From assembly GCA_006218025.1 (NCBI GenBank), contig VBWA01000006.1:121664-185663 (forward strand): a stretch of DNA of 64,000 nt, given 5' to 3'. Under the pieces are notes generated by a model. The model searched no databases and was not told where the DNA came from. It saw only the letters and a program-made list of their open reading frames with translations. The translations under genes were made by a program, and so were the position numbers. Of the stretch, positions 1-8,194 are shown one piece after another; position 1 is the stretch's first letter; each line of letters begins with the position of its first letter. Source of the stretch: Rhodocyclaceae bacterium. GTDB lineage: Bacteria > Pseudomonadota > Gammaproteobacteria > Burkholderiales > Rhodocyclaceae.

Positions 1-54
1 AGTACTGGCCTCCGAAGCCAGGGGTTGTGGGTTCGATCCCCGCCGAGCGCACCA
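1..54 (+). tRNA. tRNA-Arg (anticodon CCG), 3' part
   Basis: The window opens inside a tRNA. The anticodon stem CTGGC/GCCAG encloses the 7-nt loop CTCCGAA, giving anticodon CCG (decodes CGG, arginine). A TpsiC arm with GGTTCGATCC follows, then an acceptor strand GAGCGC and an encoded ACCA end. The 5' half (D arm and 5' acceptor strand) lies outside the window. Confidence 0.93.
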
Positions 55-69
55 AAATCCGCAGCAGAG

Positions 70-93
70 CCGGGGCTTCAGGCCCCGGTTTTT
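70..93 (+). terminator. Rho-independent terminator of the tRNA-Arg
   Basis: A GC stem CCGGGGC / GCCCCGG with a short loop is followed by TTTTT, 16 nt after the tRNA CCA. Classic intrinsic terminator. Confidence 0.85.
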
Positions 94-116
94 GTTCCTG
101 ATCTGACTTCTCCGTT

Positions 117-1526
117 CTATTCGCGAATCGCCTCGAATCTTGCCAGCGTGCGCGCCCGCGCCGCGGCGTGGTCCACCACCGGTGCCGGATAGTCGTGTCC
201 GATGCGAACGCCGCACGCGGCTTGCTCGGTGGTGGTCATCTTCCACGGCGCGTGGATGAACTTCTGCGGCACGCGGGAAAGTTCGGGCACATAGCGGCGG
301 ATGAAGCGGCCCTCGGCGTCGAATTTTTCCGATTGAGTCACGGGGTTGAAGATGCGAAACCACGGCTGCGCATCGCAGCCGGTGGATGCTGCCCATTGCC
401 AGCCTCCGTTGTTGGCGGCCAGATCGAAATCGAGCAGCATTTCGGCGAACCACGCCTCGCCCTGTCGCCAGTCGAGCCCCAGGTCCTTGGTCAGGAACGA
501 TGCGGTCACCATGCGCAGGCGGTTGTGCATCCAGCCGCTGAAGGCCAGCTGGCGCATGGCGGCATCCACCAGCGGATAGCCGGTGCGGCCCGCGCACCAT
601 GCCGCGAAGAGGTCGGGTGCCACATCCCAGCGCAGGGCATCGCAGGCCGGCTTGAAGCATTGCGTTGCGACCCGCGGGTGGTGCCAGAGGATGGCGTGAT
701 AGAAGTCGCGCCAGATCAGTTCTCCGAGCCAGGTCTGAGCGCCGCGACTGGACTGGGCATGCGCGTAGGCGGCGAGTTGGCGAATCGAAATCGTGCCGTA
801 GCGCAGATGTGCGGAAAGGTAGGAGCAGCCCTTGATGGCCGGAAAGTCGCGCGCGGCGGCATAGTCGTCGATCCGCTCGGTGAAGTCGCGGAACAGCGCC
901 TGTGCGCCGCTCATGCCGGCGGGCAGCGGCAGTTCGCTCAGATCGGTGGCTTCGAAGCCGAGATCCTGCAGCGTGGGCAAGGCTTCGGCGTCATGTGGCG
1001 GCGCGAGATGGCCTGCAAGTTCCTCCACCGGCCAGGGCTGCAGGTCGCCCGGAGCGAGCCGCTTCAGCCATGCATTCTTGTAGGGCGTGAACACCGAGAA
1101 GGGCGTGCCGCTTTGGGTCATCACCTCGGCGCGGTCGAAGATTACCTGGTCCTTGAAATCCTCAAAGTCGGCGCTGGTAACACGGCGCTTCACCTCCGCG
1201 TCGCGGGCAATAGCGGCCGGCTCGTAGTCGCGGTTGGCGTAAACCGTATCCACCCCGAGTTCCGCGGCGAGGCGGGGAATTTCGACGACCGGATCGCCAT
1301 GGCGCACGATCAGGGCGCCGCCCATTTCCCGCAGGGCGGCGGCGACCTCCTCGACGGCGCGCAGGATGAACTCGACCCGGCGGTCGCGGCGCGGCAGCGG
1401 ATCGAGAATCCTCGTGTCGAAGACGAAAACGCAGTAAACCCGCTGGTGCTTTCTCAGCGCGTGATGCAGGGCGGCGTGGTCGTGCACGCGCAGGTCGCGA
1501 CGGAACCAGACAAGGGCGGCGGACAT
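117..1526 (-). CDS. phrB: deoxyribodipyrimidine photo-lyase (class I CPD photolyase)
   Basis: 469 aa. Repairs cyclobutane pyrimidine dimers in DNA using blue light; FAD is the catalytic cofactor. The N-terminal Rossmann-like antenna domain begins VWFRRDLRVHDH, and the C-terminal FAD domain carries the family signature ANNGGWQWAASTG followed by DAQPWFRIFNP. The start is set at MSAALVWFRRDLR; an in-frame upstream extension of 19 codons has no similarity to the family. Residues 114-121 (RRVTSADF) are encoded by a copy of the dispersed 25-bp repeat. It falls in the poorly conserved segment before the FKDQVIF motif, so function is probably kept. Divergent from algH with only 59 bp between starts. 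Confidence 0.95.
   Translation of the reverse strand: MSAALVWFRRDLRVHDHAALHHALRKHQRVYCVFVFDTRILDPLPRRDRRVEFILRAVEEVAAALREMGGALIVRHGDPVVEIPRLAAELGVDTVYANRDYEPAAIARDAEVKRRVTSADFEDFKDQVIFDRAEVMTQSGTPFSVFTPYKNAWLKRLAPGDLQPWPVEELAGHLAPPHDAEALPTLQDLGFEATDLSELPLPAGMSGAQALFRDFTERIDDYAAARDFPAIKGCSYLSAHLRYGTISIRQLAAYAHAQSSRGAQTWLGELIWRDFYHAILWHHPRVATQCFKPACDALRWDVAPDLFAAWCAGRTGYPLVDAAMRQLAFSGWMHNRLRMVTASFLTKDLGLDWRQGEAWFAEMLLDFDLAANNGGWQWAASTGCDAQPWFRIFNPVTQSEKFDAEGRFIRRYVPELSRVPQKFIHAPWKMTTTEQAACGVRIGHDYPAPVVDHAAARARTLARFEAIRE
1164..1187 (-). repeat. SADF repeat, copy 1 (inside phrB)
   Basis: Sense strand reads CGCCGT, variable GTTA, then CCAGCGCCGACTTT. Translated in the photolyase frame as RRVTSADF. 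Confidence 0.7.
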
Positions 1527-1585
1527 CGGATGATTGAACGGGGGTACTCGGGAACGGACTGAGAGATTACAATGTCGACACATTC

Positions 1586-2158
1586 ATGGAAACCGTCAGT
1601 CTCGCCAACCACTTTCTGATCGCCATGCCCGCCATGGTCGATCCGAATTTTTCCCGCACACTGACCTATATCTGCGAGCACAACGCAGACGGCGCGATCG
1701 GCATCATCGTCAATCGCCCGATGGACATGAGTCTTGCCGGACTCTTCGACCGGGTCAGCATTCCGCTCGAAGACGGTGAGGTCGAGGCACGCTTCGCCGG
1801 CCTGCCGGTGTATTTCGGCGGACCGGTGCAGACCGATCGCGGATTCGTGCTGCATCGTCCGGCCGGGCAATGGCAGTCTTCTCTCAATGTCAGTGACGCC
1901 ATCGCGCTGACCAGTTCGCGCGACATTCTCCAGTCCATGGGCAGCACCGGCGAGCCGGCCGAAGTGCTGGTCAGCCTCGGCTATGCCGGCTGGACGGCGG
2001 GGCAGCTGGAATGGGAGTTGTCGCAAAATGCCTGGCTGACGGTGGAGGCGGACGTCGGCATCATCTTTGCGGTACCTCCCGAAGAGCGCCTGCCGGCGGC
2101 CATGCAATTGCTCGGTGTGGATTTTGCCAACCTGTCCGAAGTCGCCGGTCATGCCTGA
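1586..2158 (+). CDS. algH: YqgE/AlgH family protein (DUF179)
   Basis: 190 aa, the usual size for this family. Shows the N-terminal signature [12 protein letters not shown] and the GIIVNRPM segment typical of AlgH/YqgE. Biochemical role is not firmly known; in Pseudomonas AlgH was linked to alginate regulation. It heads a coupled gene string: its stop codon overlaps the ruvX start by 8 nt. The algH-ruvX-pyrR-pyrB order is conserved in betaproteobacteria, which supports the call. Confidence 0.93.
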   Translation: METVSLANHFLIAMPAMVDPNFSRTLTYICEHNADGAIGIIVNRPMDMSLAGLFDRVSIPLEDGEVEARFAGLPVYFGGPVQTDRGFVLHRPAGQWQSSLNVSDAIALTSSRDILQSMGSTGEPAEVLVSLGYAGWTAGQLEWELSQNAWLTVEADVGIIFAVPPEERLPAAMQLLGVDFANLSEVAGHA

Positions 2159-2612
2159 CGGCTCCGTGCTCGCCTTCGATTTCGGCATCAAGCGCATCGG
2201 TATTGCGATCGGAATACAACTGGAGGGAGGGCGGCTGGGTTCAGCGCGCGCCCTGACCACCATCGACAGCGAGGCCAACGACACCCGCTTCGCTGCCATC
2301 GCCGCGCTGATTGTCGAGTGGCAGCCGGAGCTGCTGCTGGTCGGCCGGCCCTTGAACGAAGACGGCACACCGCATGAAATGACGGCCCGTTGTGATCGCT
2401 TCGCCAACCAGTTGCGCGGACGGTTTCGGTTGCCGGTCGAGGAGGTCGACGAACGCTTCAGCTCGACCGAAGCCGATGCGAACCTGCGCCAGCGCGGGCT
2501 GTCCTGGCAGCAGCGCAAGACACAGGTCGATGCCGAAGCCGCACTCATTATTCTCCAAAGCTGGTTTGAACTTCATGCCGATGGCCACGCAAATGCCCAC
2601 TCACCTGCCTGA
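2151..2612 (+). CDS. ruvX: Holliday junction resolvase-like protein RuvX (YqgF)
   Basis: 153 aa, RNase H-like fold. Works in 16S rRNA precursor processing, and was proposed as a Holliday-junction resolvase. The catalytic first strand [13 protein letters not shown] carries the conserved Asp; VGRPLNEDG, the DERFSS segment and the terminal KTQVDAEAA supply the remaining conserved acidic residues. Start chosen at [12 protein letters not shown], overlapping the algH stop, because that gives the normal N-terminus. Its 3' end overlaps pyrR by about 20 nt. Confidence 0.93.
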   Translation: MPDGSVLAFDFGIKRIGIAIGIQLEGGRLGSARALTTIDSEANDTRFAAIAALIVEWQPELLLVGRPLNEDGTPHEMTARCDRFANQLRGRFRLPVEEVDERFSSTEADANLRQRGLSWQQRKTQVDAEAALIILQSWFELHADGHANAHSPA

Positions 2613-3096
2613 CGCCGAAGCCCTCTGCGCGGCCCTCGCCGACGCCATGCGGCCCCATGTCGATCCTGCCGCGACGGCCCTGGTCGGCATCCACACCGGC
2701 GGCGTCTGGGTTGCCGCGCGCCTGCATGCCGCGCTCGGTTTGAAGATTCCGCCCGGCTCGATCGACGTCTCCTTCTATCGCGACGACTTCAATCAGCGCG
2801 GCTTGCACGCCAATGCCAAGACTTCGCAGATTCCCTTCGATGTCGAAGGTGCGCACATCGTCATCGTCGATGATGTGCTGCACACCGGCCGCACCATCCG
2901 CGCGGCGATGAACGAGCTGTTCGATTACGGCCGGCCGGCACGCATCGACCTTGCCGTGCTGACCGATCGCGGCGACCGCGAACTGCCCATTGCCCCGACT
3001 TTTTGCCCGCATTCGCTGAGCTTGCCTGCCGCGCAGATACTGGCGCTGGAGCGGGCCGACGACGGCGGGCTTTCCTTCCGGTTGATAGAGAAATGA
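2593..3096 (+). CDS. pyrR: PyrR bifunctional protein / uracil phosphoribosyltransferase-like
   Basis: 167 aa from the start chosen; ATGs at 2575 and 2581 are alternatives and no strong ribosome binding site decides between them. Phosphoribosyltransferase fold: the PRPP loop is visible in [19 protein letters not shown], with [12 protein letters not shown] near the N-terminus. In Gram-positives PyrR is an RNA-binding attenuator; in proteobacteria with pyrR-pyrB its regulatory role is less clear, and no PyrR-type leader is evident here. Its stop overlaps pyrB as ATGA. Confidence 0.9.
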   Translation: MPTHLPDAEALCAALADAMRPHVDPAATALVGIHTGGVWVAARLHAALGLKIPPGSIDVSFYRDDFNQRGLHANAKTSQIPFDVEGAHIVIVDDVLHTGRTIRAAMNELFDYGRPARIDLAVLTDRGDRELPIAPTFCPHSLSLPAAQILALERADDGGLSFRLIEK

Positions 3097-4070
3097 GCGC
3101 ATTCGGCAAGCAGCCCAATCCACAGCTCAACAGTCACGGCGAGCTGCAGCATCTCTTGACCATCGAGGGACTGCCGCGCGAGATGCTGCTGCGCATCCTC
3201 GACACCGCGGCGCCGTTTTCCGAAGTCGCCGAGCGCGAAGTGAAGAAGGTGCCGCTGCTGCGCGGCAAAAGCGTGTTCAACCTGTTCTTCGAGAATTCGA
3301 CGCGCACCCGCACCACGTTCGAGATCGCGGCGAAGCGACTTTCCGCCGACGTCATCAATCTCAACATCAGCACTTCCTCGGCGAACAAGGGTGAAACCCT
3401 GCTCGACACGGCGGACAACCTCGCCGCAATGCAGGCCGACATGTTCGTCGTACGCCATGCCTCCTCCGGCGCCCCCCACCTGCTCGCGCAGCACCTGGCC
3501 GCCACCGGGCGCGACCACATCCATGTGGTCAACGCCGGCGACGGCCGTCACGCGCATCCGACGCAGGGCCTGCTCGACATGTACACCATCCGCCATTACA
3601 AGGCGGATTTCAGCCAGCTCACCGTTGCCATCGTCGGCGACGTGCTGCATTCGCGCGTGGCGCGCAGCCAGATCCATGCGCTGACCACACTGGGCGTGCC
3701 CGAAGTGCGCGTCATCGCGCCCAAGACCCTGTTGCCGACCGGGATCGAACGCCTCGGCGTGCGGGTGTTCAACGACATGCGCGAAGGACTGCGCGGCGTC
3801 GATGTGGTCATGATGCTGCGCCTGCAGAACGAGCGCATGCAAGGCGCGTTGCTGCCCTCGACGCAGGAATACTTCAAGTCCTACGGCCTCACGCCGGAAA
3901 AGCTCTCGCTGGCAAAGCCCGACGCCATCGTCATGCATCCGGGTCCGATGAATCGCGGTGTCGAAATCGATTCGGCGGTGGCCGATGGCGGTCAGGCCGT
4001 GATCCTGCCGCAGGTTACCTTCGGCATCGCGGTGCGGATGGCGGTGATGGCCATGCTGGCGGGGAACTGA
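3093..4070 (+). CDS. pyrB: aspartate carbamoyltransferase catalytic subunit
   Basis: 325 aa. Condenses carbamoyl phosphate and aspartate in pyrimidine synthesis. The carbamoyl-phosphate motif [12 protein letters not shown] is intact, as are the later HPTQ segment ([13 protein letters not shown]) and the HPGPMNRG motif near the C-terminus. Start MSAFGKQ overlaps the pyrR stop (ATGA), so the genes are translationally coupled. The next gene is a zinc-ligand-less dihydroorotase homologue, so this ATCase probably assembles with it as in Pseudomonas-type PyrB-PyrC' dodecamers (inference). Confidence 0.96.
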   Translation: MSAFGKQPNPQLNSHGELQHLLTIEGLPREMLLRILDTAAPFSEVAEREVKKVPLLRGKSVFNLFFENSTRTRTTFEIAAKRLSADVINLNISTSSANKGETLLDTADNLAAMQADMFVVRHASSGAPHLLAQHLAATGRDHIHVVNAGDGRHAHPTQGLLDMYTIRHYKADFSQLTVAIVGDVLHSRVARSQIHALTTLGVPEVRVIAPKTLLPTGIERLGVRVFNDMREGLRGVDVVMMLRLQNERMQGALLPSTQEYFKSYGLTPEKLSLAKPDAIVMHPGPMNRGVEIDSAVADGGQAVILPQVTFGIAVRMAVMAMLAGN

Positions 4071-4091
4071 AATGATCCTGAAAAAAGAATT

Positions 4092-4226
4092 TGATCCGCA
4101 GATTTCGCCGATTAGCGCAGATGGATCGGGCCGTTACCCGGTCAGGTCGTACCATCTGCCGGGTGAGTCGTGGGCACTGGCCACTTCGTTGTTTTATCTG
4201 CGTAATCTGCGTCATCTGCGGATTGA
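4092..4226. repeat. inverted-repeat element between pyrB and pyrC'
   Basis: The 171-bp gap between pyrB and pyrC' is lower in GC and bounded by imperfect inverted arms. The left arm (4093-4122) contains GATCCGCAGATTTCGC; the right arm (4194-4223) reads inward as three 9-mers built on ATCTGCG. No gene is visible inside. Similar ATCTGCG-rich arms occur as dispersed miniature elements in many bacteria (general knowledge). Confidence 0.55.
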
Positions 4227-4241
4227 ACTGAGATTTTTGGG

Positions 4242-5525
4242 ATGAAGATACATATCCGAAATGGTCGCCTGATCGACCCGGCGAGCAAGACCGACAAGGC
4301 GCTCGATCTCTTCATCGCCGCGGGGCGCATAGTCGGCGTTGGCAACACGCCGGCTGGTTTCGAAGCCAACAGCGTGCTCGATGCGACAGGCTGCATCGTC
4401 TGCCCTGGCCTGGTCGATCTTGCGGCACGGTTGCGCGAGCCGGGCTTCGAATACCGGGCTACGCTCGAATCCGAAATGGCGGCGGCGGCGGCCGGCGGCG
4501 TCACGTCACTGGCTTGCCCGCCCGATACCGATCCGGTGCTGGACGAGCCCGGACTGGTGGAAATGCTGACCCATCGGGCGCGGCTGCCCGAGTTCGCCCA
4601 TGTGCATCCGGTGGGCGCCTTGACCACGCAACTGGAAGGCAAGGCGCTGACCGAAATGGCGGAACTCTCCGAGGCCGGTTGCGTCGCCTTCGGCCAGGCC
4701 AATCGCGCCATCGTCGACACTCAGGTGCTGCTGCGCGCCATGATGTACGCGGCGACCTTCGACTTCCCGGTGTGGTTGCAGGCGCAGGATCCGTTTCTTG
4801 CCAGAAAGGGTGTCGCCCACGACGGCGAAGTCGCTGCGCGTCTGGGGCTGGCCGGAATTCCGGTGGCCGCGGAAACCATTGCGCTGGCCACCATTCTGCA
4901 TCTGGCCCGCGAGACCGGCGCGCGGGTGCACGTGACGCGCATTTCGTCGGCCGCCGGCGTCGAGATGATCGTCGCCGCGCGCGCAGCCGGAATTGCGGTG
5001 ACTTGCGACGTGGCGATCCATCACCTGCATCTGTGCGAAATGGATCTCGGCTTCTTCGACGCACACGCCCGGCTTGATCCGCCGCTGCGCTCGCAGCGGG
5101 ATCGCGATGCCTTGCGCGCGGGCCTGGCGTCGGGCGCGATCAACGCGCTGTGTTCCGACCACACGCCGGTCGATGACGACGGCAAGCAGATGCCCTTCGA
5201 TGAAGCCGAAGTCGGCGCCACCGGACTTGAACTGCTGCTGCCGCTGACACTCAAGTGGGCGCGGGAAATGAAGCTGCCGCTGGTGACGGCGCTGGCGCGG
5301 GTGACCTCGGATCCGGCGCGCATCCTCGGAGTGAAGGCCGGCAGCCTGGGCCTGGGAGCTGCAGCGGATATCTGCGTGTTCGACCCGGTTGCCGAATTCA
5401 AGGTCAGCCGCGAAAACCTCAGGAGCCAGGGCAAGAACACCCCGTTCCTCGGCTATGAGTTTCCCGGCCGCGTGCGCTACACGCTGATCGACGGCCATCT
5501 GGCCTTCGACGGCACGCTAAGCTAA
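4242..5525 (+). CDS. pyrC': dihydroorotase-like protein, predicted non-catalytic (PyrC')
   Basis: 427 aa, class I dihydroorotase/amidohydrolase fold. Fold landmarks are clear: PGLVD followed by LREPGFE, SDHTPVD and a C-terminal GSLGLGAAADICVFDP. The metal-binding HxH after PGLxD is replaced (PGLVDLAARLREPG, no histidine), and the DHAPH motif reads SDHTPVD. These are the losses seen in Pseudomonas PyrC', which is needed for ATCase assembly but does not catalyse. Neighbour pyrB supports that role. An active dihydroorotase should exist elsewhere in the genome. The 3' end overlaps the convergent DUF167 gene by 9 nt. Confidence 0.88.
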   Translation: MKIHIRNGRLIDPASKTDKALDLFIAAGRIVGVGNTPAGFEANSVLDATGCIVCPGLVDLAARLREPGFEYRATLESEMAAAAAGGVTSLACPPDTDPVLDEPGLVEMLTHRARLPEFAHVHPVGALTTQLEGKALTEMAELSEAGCVAFGQANRAIVDTQVLLRAMMYAATFDFPVWLQAQDPFLARKGVAHDGEVAARLGLAGIPVAAETIALATILHLARETGARVHVTRISSAAGVEMIVAARAAGIAVTCDVAIHHLHLCEMDLGFFDAHARLDPPLRSQRDRDALRAGLASGAINALCSDHTPVDDDGKQMPFDEAEVGATGLELLLPLTLKWAREMKLPLVTALARVTSDPARILGVKAGSLGLGAAADICVFDPVAEFKVSRENLRSQGKNTPFLGYEFPGRVRYTLIDGHLAFDGTLS

Positions 5526-5804
5526 GAGCCGTTCCCTCACGACAGACGGCCCGACGCCGTCGATGCGCACCCGCTTGGCGCGGGACGTGTCGCCGCTGAC
5601 CAGGCTGACGGCGGCTTTCGCCACGCCGAGCCGATCGGCAAGAAACGCGAGCAGGCCGGCATTCGCCTTGCCATCGACCGGCGGTGCCGCAAGGCGGATT
5701 TTCAACGCCTCGCCGTGCAGGCCCACCACTTCGGTTTTCTTCGCTCCGGGCTGGATGTGCAGCCGCAGCGTCACTCCTTTGCCGTCGGCGACCAGCCAGG
5801 TCAT
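5517..5804 (-). CDS. DUF167 / UPF0235 family protein (YggU-like)
   Basis: 95 aa, the standard length. Conserved core QPGAKKTEVVG, then LKIRLAAPPVDGKANAGL and a C-terminal VSLVSGDTSRAKRV block. Function unknown. The start codon overlaps the yggT stop as ATGA, the usual yggT-yggU pairing. It is the last gene of the proC-yggT-DUF167 unit and ends against pyrC'. Confidence 0.92.
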   Translation of the reverse strand: MTWLVADGKGVTLRLHIQPGAKKTEVVGLHGEALKIRLAAPPVDGKANAGLLAFLADRLGVAKAAVSLVSGDTSRAKRVRIDGVGPSVVRERLLA

Positions 5805-6379
5805 GACATGAGTATCAAGGGCATCACGCTGTTGCGCAGGCCGGCGATCACGAACAGGCCGATTTGCAGCACCAGCAGCAAGGCCAGCGGCGAGAGGTCC
5901 ACGCCGCCGACGGGTGGAATGATGCGGCGAAACGGCCGCAGCAGGGGCCGGGTCAGCGTGTTGAACACCTCGGCCAGCGGCGCATAGGGGTTCACCCAGG
6001 AAAATACCGCCGAGACGATCACGGCCCCGATCACCAGATACAGGCTGGTCTTCGCCACCTCGAGCAGCGCCAGCAGTGCGACCACAAAAGTCGGCGCTGG
6101 CGACACGGCGGACAGCACTCCGGAAAATCCCAGTGCAGTTCCCTGATACACCACCTGCCAGAACCAGGCCAGCAACAGGCTCGCCATGTCGAGACCAAAC
6201 AGGCCGGGAATCAGGCGGCGAACAGGTCGCACCATCCAGTCGGTGACGGCAACGATGAATTGTCCCAGCGGATTGCGAAACGGAGCGCGCGCCCATTGCA
6301 TGGCGAAGCGCACCAGCAGGGCCAGCGTCAGAAAGCCGCAGACCGAATCGAGGATGAAGAGGAAGATTTGTACGAACAT
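5801..6379 (-). CDS. yggT: YggT family integral membrane protein
   Basis: 192 aa with two YggT repeats, each with membrane helices and a PFRNPLGQ- or RPFRRIIPPVGGVDLSPL-type segment. Role uncertain; linked to osmotic/K+ adaptation in some species. Start overlaps the proC stop (TGATG). The loop between the two halves (residues about 90-98, SAVSPAPTF) is encoded by a dispersed 25-bp repeat, read in a different frame from the phrB copy. Confidence 0.93.
   Translation of the reverse strand: MFVQIFLFILDSVCGFLTLALLVRFAMQWARAPFRNPLGQFIVAVTDWMVRPVRRLIPGLFGLDMASLLLAWFWQVVYQGTALGFSGVLSAVSPAPTFVVALLALLEVAKTSLYLVIGAVIVSAVFSWVNPYAPLAEVFNTLTRPLLRPFRRIIPPVGGVDLSPLALLLVLQIGLFVIAGLRNSVMPLILMS
6086..6110 (-). 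repeat. SADF repeat, copy 2 (inside yggT)
   Basis: Sense strand: CGCCGT, variable GTCG, CCAGCGCCGACTTTT. Read in frame 2 as AVSPAPTF. Confidence 0.75.
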
Positions 6380-7191
6380 CAGTCTTTCCCCAGCGAGTCG
6401 CCCAACTCGCGGCCGCGCGCCTCGGCGGCCATGATGCCGCGTTCGATTCCGGTGGCGACGCCGCTGGCGTCGAACGCGAGCAACGCGGCCTCGGTGGTAC
6501 CGCCCTTCGAGGTCACCCGCTGGCGCAGGGTCGATAGCGATTCGCTGCTCTGGGCTGCCAGCTGCGCCGCACCAACGAAGGTTTCGATGCTGATCCGGCG
6601 TGCCGTGTCGGCATCGAAGCCGAGATCGAGCGCAGCCTTTTCCATGGCTTCGAGAAAATAGAAGACATAAGCCGGGCCGCTGCCGGACACTGCGGTGACG
6701 GCGTCCATCTGCTTCTCGTCATGCACCCAGAAGGTGTTGCCGACGGCGCGCAGGAGGTTCTCGGCGTTGTCCCGGCCGTCCTGATTGACGCCGGGATCGG
6801 CGCAGAGGCCGGTGATGCCGGCGCCGATCAGGGCCGGCGTATTGGGCATGGTGCGCACCACGTGGCGATGACCGCCGAGCCAGCGCGAGATGTCGGCCAG
6901 ACGCATTCCCGCGGCGATGCTGACGACCAGTTGCGCGTTCAGCTTGCCGACCAGCGGGGCGACCGCTTCGCGCATCTGCTGCGGCTTCACCGCCAGCACC
7001 AGGACATGACAGTCCAGCGCGGCCGCATCCACGGTCGCCGTGCAGCGCACGCCGAAGCGTTCGGCGAGGGCGTCGCGGGCTTCCGTGAAGGGCTCGACGA
7101 CCTGGATTCCCGCTGCCGGAAAACCCTGCCGGTAGAGGCCGCTGATGAGTGCGATGGCCATGTTGCCGCCGCCGATGAAGGTGATTTTCAT
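6379..7191 (-). CDS. proC: pyrroline-5-carboxylate reductase
   Basis: 270 aa. Last step of proline synthesis, NAD(P)H-dependent. N-terminal dinucleotide site ITFIGGGNMA; VRTMPNTPALIGAG; and the C-terminal P5CR signature around VSGSGPAYVFYFLEAM and LRQRVTSKGGTTEAAL. Start at MKITFIGGGNM; the open frame upstream is repeat-derived. Neighbour of yggS as in most betaproteobacteria, but separated here by 270 bp of hairpin repeats. Confidence 0.96.
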   Translation of the reverse strand: MKITFIGGGNMAIALISGLYRQGFPAAGIQVVEPFTEARDALAERFGVRCTATVDAAALDCHVLVLAVKPQQMREAVAPLVGKLNAQLVVSIAAGMRLADISRWLGGHRHVVRTMPNTPALIGAGITGLCADPGVNQDGRDNAENLLRAVGNTFWVHDEKQMDAVTAVSGSGPAYVFYFLEAMEKAALDLGFDADTARRISIETFVGAAQLAAQSSESLSTLRQRVTSKGGTTEAALLAFDASGVATGIERGIMAAEARGRELGDSLGKD

Positions 7192-7461
7192 GTCGTCGTC
7201 TCCGCTGGGCCGCCCGTGCTGGCGCGGGATAAGAATGAGCACCCCCTCCCATCCTCCCCCGCCACGCGGGGGAGGTGACTGGTTACCCCCGCCCACGGGG
7301 CGGGGGACAGGGGGTGGGTCGTCAAATTTCCCCAAAGGGTGCGCTTGCGCACCCCCTTCCATGGGGCGTAGGCGGGAATTCGCAGAGCACTGCTCTGAGC
7401 CGCCGTAGCCGACTGGCAGTGTAATGCCAGTCGTGGGGCAGGGGCTGGGGGGTAGGTCATA
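7192..7461. repeat. 270-bp gap filled with GC-rich hairpin repeats
   Basis: No gene is seen. Perfect hairpins in order: 7253-7275 (10-bp stem), 7286-7305, 7337-7354 (GGGTGCGC/GCGCACCC), 7383-7397 (CAGAGCA/TGCTCTG) and 7411-7432 (GACTGGCA, loop GTGTAA, TGCCAGTC), followed by a G-rich tail. The last two hairpins match the layout of 42841-42892 with different but still paired stems. The first belongs to the CTCCCC/GGGGAG family seen also at 9283 and 10568. Confidence 0.7.
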
Positions 7462-8148
7462 TCAGTCCCGTTGTCCGAAGATTGCCGTGCCGACGCGCAC
7501 GATGGTCGCGCCCTCCATTATCGCCGCCTCGAGGTCGTCGCTCATGCCCATCGACAGCGTGTCGAGCCGGAAATCCAGCTCGGCGTTGATCCGCTCCAGC
7601 GTGTGGCGCAGCAAGGCGAACTGGCGCCGTTGGCGGACGACGTCCCCGGTCGGCTCCGGGATCGCCATCAGTCCCCGCAGGCGCAGGGCTGGCAGTGCGT
7701 TGATGGCGGCCGCCAGTGCGAGGCCCTGCTCCGGTGCGCAGCCGCTCTTGGACGCCTCGCCCGACACATTCACCTGCAGGCAGACGTTGAGGGGTGGCAG
7801 CGCCGCCGGGCGCTGAGCGGCGAGCCGCTCGGCAATCTTCAGGCGGTCCACCGAGTGCACCCAGGCAAAGCCTTCGGCCACCGGTCGCGTCTTGTTGCTC
7901 TGCAAGGGTCCGATGAAATGCCATTCAAGATCGAGGCCGGCCAGTTCTGCCGCCTTGTCGGCAGCTTCCTGCACGTAGTTCTCGCCGAAAGCGCGCTGCC
8001 CGGCAGCCGCCGCCTCGCGCAGGCTGGCAGCGGGCCAGGTCTTGGAAACGGCCAGCAATTGCACCGAATCTGCCGGTCGCCCGGCGGCGACGCAGGCAGC
8101 CGCAATGCGTGCACGCACAGCTTGCAAGTTGGCGGCGATTGATGTCAT
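7462..8148 (-). CDS. yggS: YggS family pyridoxal phosphate homeostasis protein (PLPBP)
   Basis: 228 aa, fold III PLP protein, non-enzymatic, controls PLP and amino-acid homeostasis. The PLP lysine lies in LLAVSKTWPA; FGENYVQE, WHFIGPLQSNK and the C-terminal LSMGMSDDLEAAI signature are all present. Divergent from pilT with 46 bp between starts. Confidence 0.95.
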   Translation of the reverse strand: MTSIAANLQAVRARIAAACVAAGRPADSVQLLAVSKTWPAASLREAAAAGQRAFGENYVQEAADKAAELAGLDLEWHFIGPLQSNKTRPVAEGFAWVHSVDRLKIAERLAAQRPAALPPLNVCLQVNVSGEASKSGCAPEQGLALAAAINALPALRLRGLMAIPEPTGDVVRQRRQFALLRHTLERINAELDFRLDTLSMGMSDDLEAAIMEGATIVRVGTAIFGQRD

Positions 8149-8194
8149 ATAGCAACTTTAAAGTATAAAGCACCCCGTCTACAGGAAAGCGCTC

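Noticed and set aside
168..1562. Long open frame opposite the photolyase gene (464 codons)
   Set aside because: Antisense shadow of a GC-rich gene; no recognisable domain, while the minus strand encodes an intact photolyase. The same applies to the 807-codon frame opposite plsB (39099-41522) and those opposite pyrB, pyrC' and aspS.
7192..7461. Small genes in the proC-yggS gap
   Set aside because: Open frames here consist of repeat hairpins, with no ribosome site or homology.
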